Shown piece after piece: positions 5,754 to 6,343 of a DNA stretch of 6,343 bases (positions within the stretch are counted from its first letter, which is position 1; every line of letters begins with the position of its first letter). A model generated the notes under the pieces. It worked only from the letters and a program-made list of their open reading frames with translations, did not search any database and was not told the DNA's origin. The stretch comes from Ignavibacteria bacterium UBA6906 (lineage in GTDB: Bacteria > Bacteroidota > Ignavibacteria > UBA10030 > UBA6906), in contig DKBG01000092.1 of assembly GCA_002451155.1 (NCBI GenBank), forward strand, positions 1 through 6,343. The letters run 5' to 3'. The position numbers and the translations under genes were made by a program.

Positions 5754-6343
5754 TCAGTGCGCATGTCCTATCAACGGCTCCAACAGGCGCGCACCTGCAT
5801 AAAACAGCAGCATTCCCCCGAACACCAGGACCGGAATGATCCTGTTTTTTGAGTGATTAATTTCGGGAATGAGATCGCTCGCCCCGACGTACGTCGCGAT
5901 CCCCGCCGAAAACGCAAACGCCAGACCCATCACCTCCCTGCTTACTTCGACGAGAAAGAACCCGCCCACAATCCCGGCCATCGTCGCTACCGCGATCGCC
6001 ACAGACGCGAAGAGTGCGGTCTTCCTGCCATGGTCCGCCGCAAGCATGACCGATGCGATCGTGATCCCCTCTGGGATCTTGTGTAGAAGGACAGCCACAA
6101 AAATCAGCAGGCCGAGATAGAGGTCATACTGCATCCCCACACTGATGGCAAAGCCGTCGAAGAACGCATGGACCGTCAGCCCGGCGAACGTGGACACGCT
6201 CGCCACACGGGAGACCATGACGTCGTGGTGGGTCTCTTCCCCGAAGTGGAGATGTCCCACGATCGTATGTTCAAAGAAATGAAGGACTGAGTACCCGAGG
6301 AGCATCGCAACCGGTGCAGCCGTGCCGATCGCGCGGAGGCTTT
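5754..6343 (-). CDS. ZIP-family divalent metal transporter, N-terminus missing
   Basis: The C-terminal 195 residues of an inner-membrane metal permease, probably importing zinc or a similar divalent ion. The frame stays open to the window edge (visible start SLRAIGTAAPVA), so the Met at 6305 is almost certainly internal. Numbering from that Met, the two ZIP signatures are VHAFFDGFAISVG, with H46 and D50, and LLHKIPEGI, with H75 and E79. They lie in consecutive membrane helices and form the binuclear metal site in this family. A His-rich loop precedes them (HTIVGHLHFGEETHHD, 13-28), typical of ZIP cytoplasmic loops. Three more hydrophobic segments follow, with SDLIPEI between the second-last and last. 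The protein ends GHAH. The exact metal cannot be told. The gene converges on the PorQ-like gene with a 6-nt gap and no room for a separate terminator. Confidence 0.92.
   Translation of the reverse strand, partial: SLRAIGTAAPVAMLLGYSVLHFFEHTIVGHLHFGEETHHDVMVSRVASVSTFAGLTVHAFFDGFAISVGMQYDLYLGLLIFVAVLLHKIPEGITIASVMLAADHGRKTALFASVAIAVATMAGIVGGFFLVEVSREVMGLAFAFSAGIATYVGASDLIPEINHSKNRIIPVLVFGGMLLFYAGARLLEPLIGHAH

Overview
The window is a 6.3-kb piece of a fairly GC-rich bacterial chromosome, densely packed with genes. The best taxonomic clue is a PorQ/PorV-type outer-membrane barrel protein. This family belongs to Bacteroidota and relatives (Ignavibacteria, Kapabacteria, Rhodothermota and similar lineages). 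The sensor kinase and receiver-cyclase architectures also fit such lineages, but I cannot name a genus. There are no RNA genes, CRISPR arrays, insertion sequences or other mobile-element signs.

Layout. Positions 1-4623 on the minus strand hold a tightly packed four-gene cluster, transcribed from right to left. In order it encodes: a polytopic membrane histidine kinase (4623 to 2155); a receiver domain fused to a class III nucleotide cyclase (2174 to 1227, overlapping the kinase by 20 nt); an OmpR/PhoB-type response regulator (1230 to 514, joined by a 4-nt ATGA overlap); and, 19 nt further on, the 5' part of a zinc-independent quinone oxidoreductase of the MDR superfamily (494 to 1, cut by the window edge). 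Positions 4624-4784 are a divergent intergenic region with several short dyads and a candidate promoter. Positions 4785-5747 on the plus strand encode a secreted PorQ-like beta-barrel protein. After only 6 nt comes the convergent 3' end of a ZIP-family metal transporter (5754-6343, minus strand, 5' end outside the window).

How the genes may work together. The gene overlaps argue that one sensor kinase is co-expressed with two receivers that have different outputs. One receiver would control cyclic-nucleotide synthesis, the other DNA binding. This would be a branched two-component pathway linking a membrane signal to both a second messenger and transcription, with the oxidoreductase as a possible co-regulated effector. 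Two residue-level oddities stand out. The cyclase has Glu190/Val247 where typical adenylyl cyclases have Lys/Asp. The kinase has Asp604 where the Thr/Asn of the H-box phosphatase motif is expected. PorQ and ZIP look like unrelated neighbours. I find no wholly new system; the branched sensor operon is the most interesting element.
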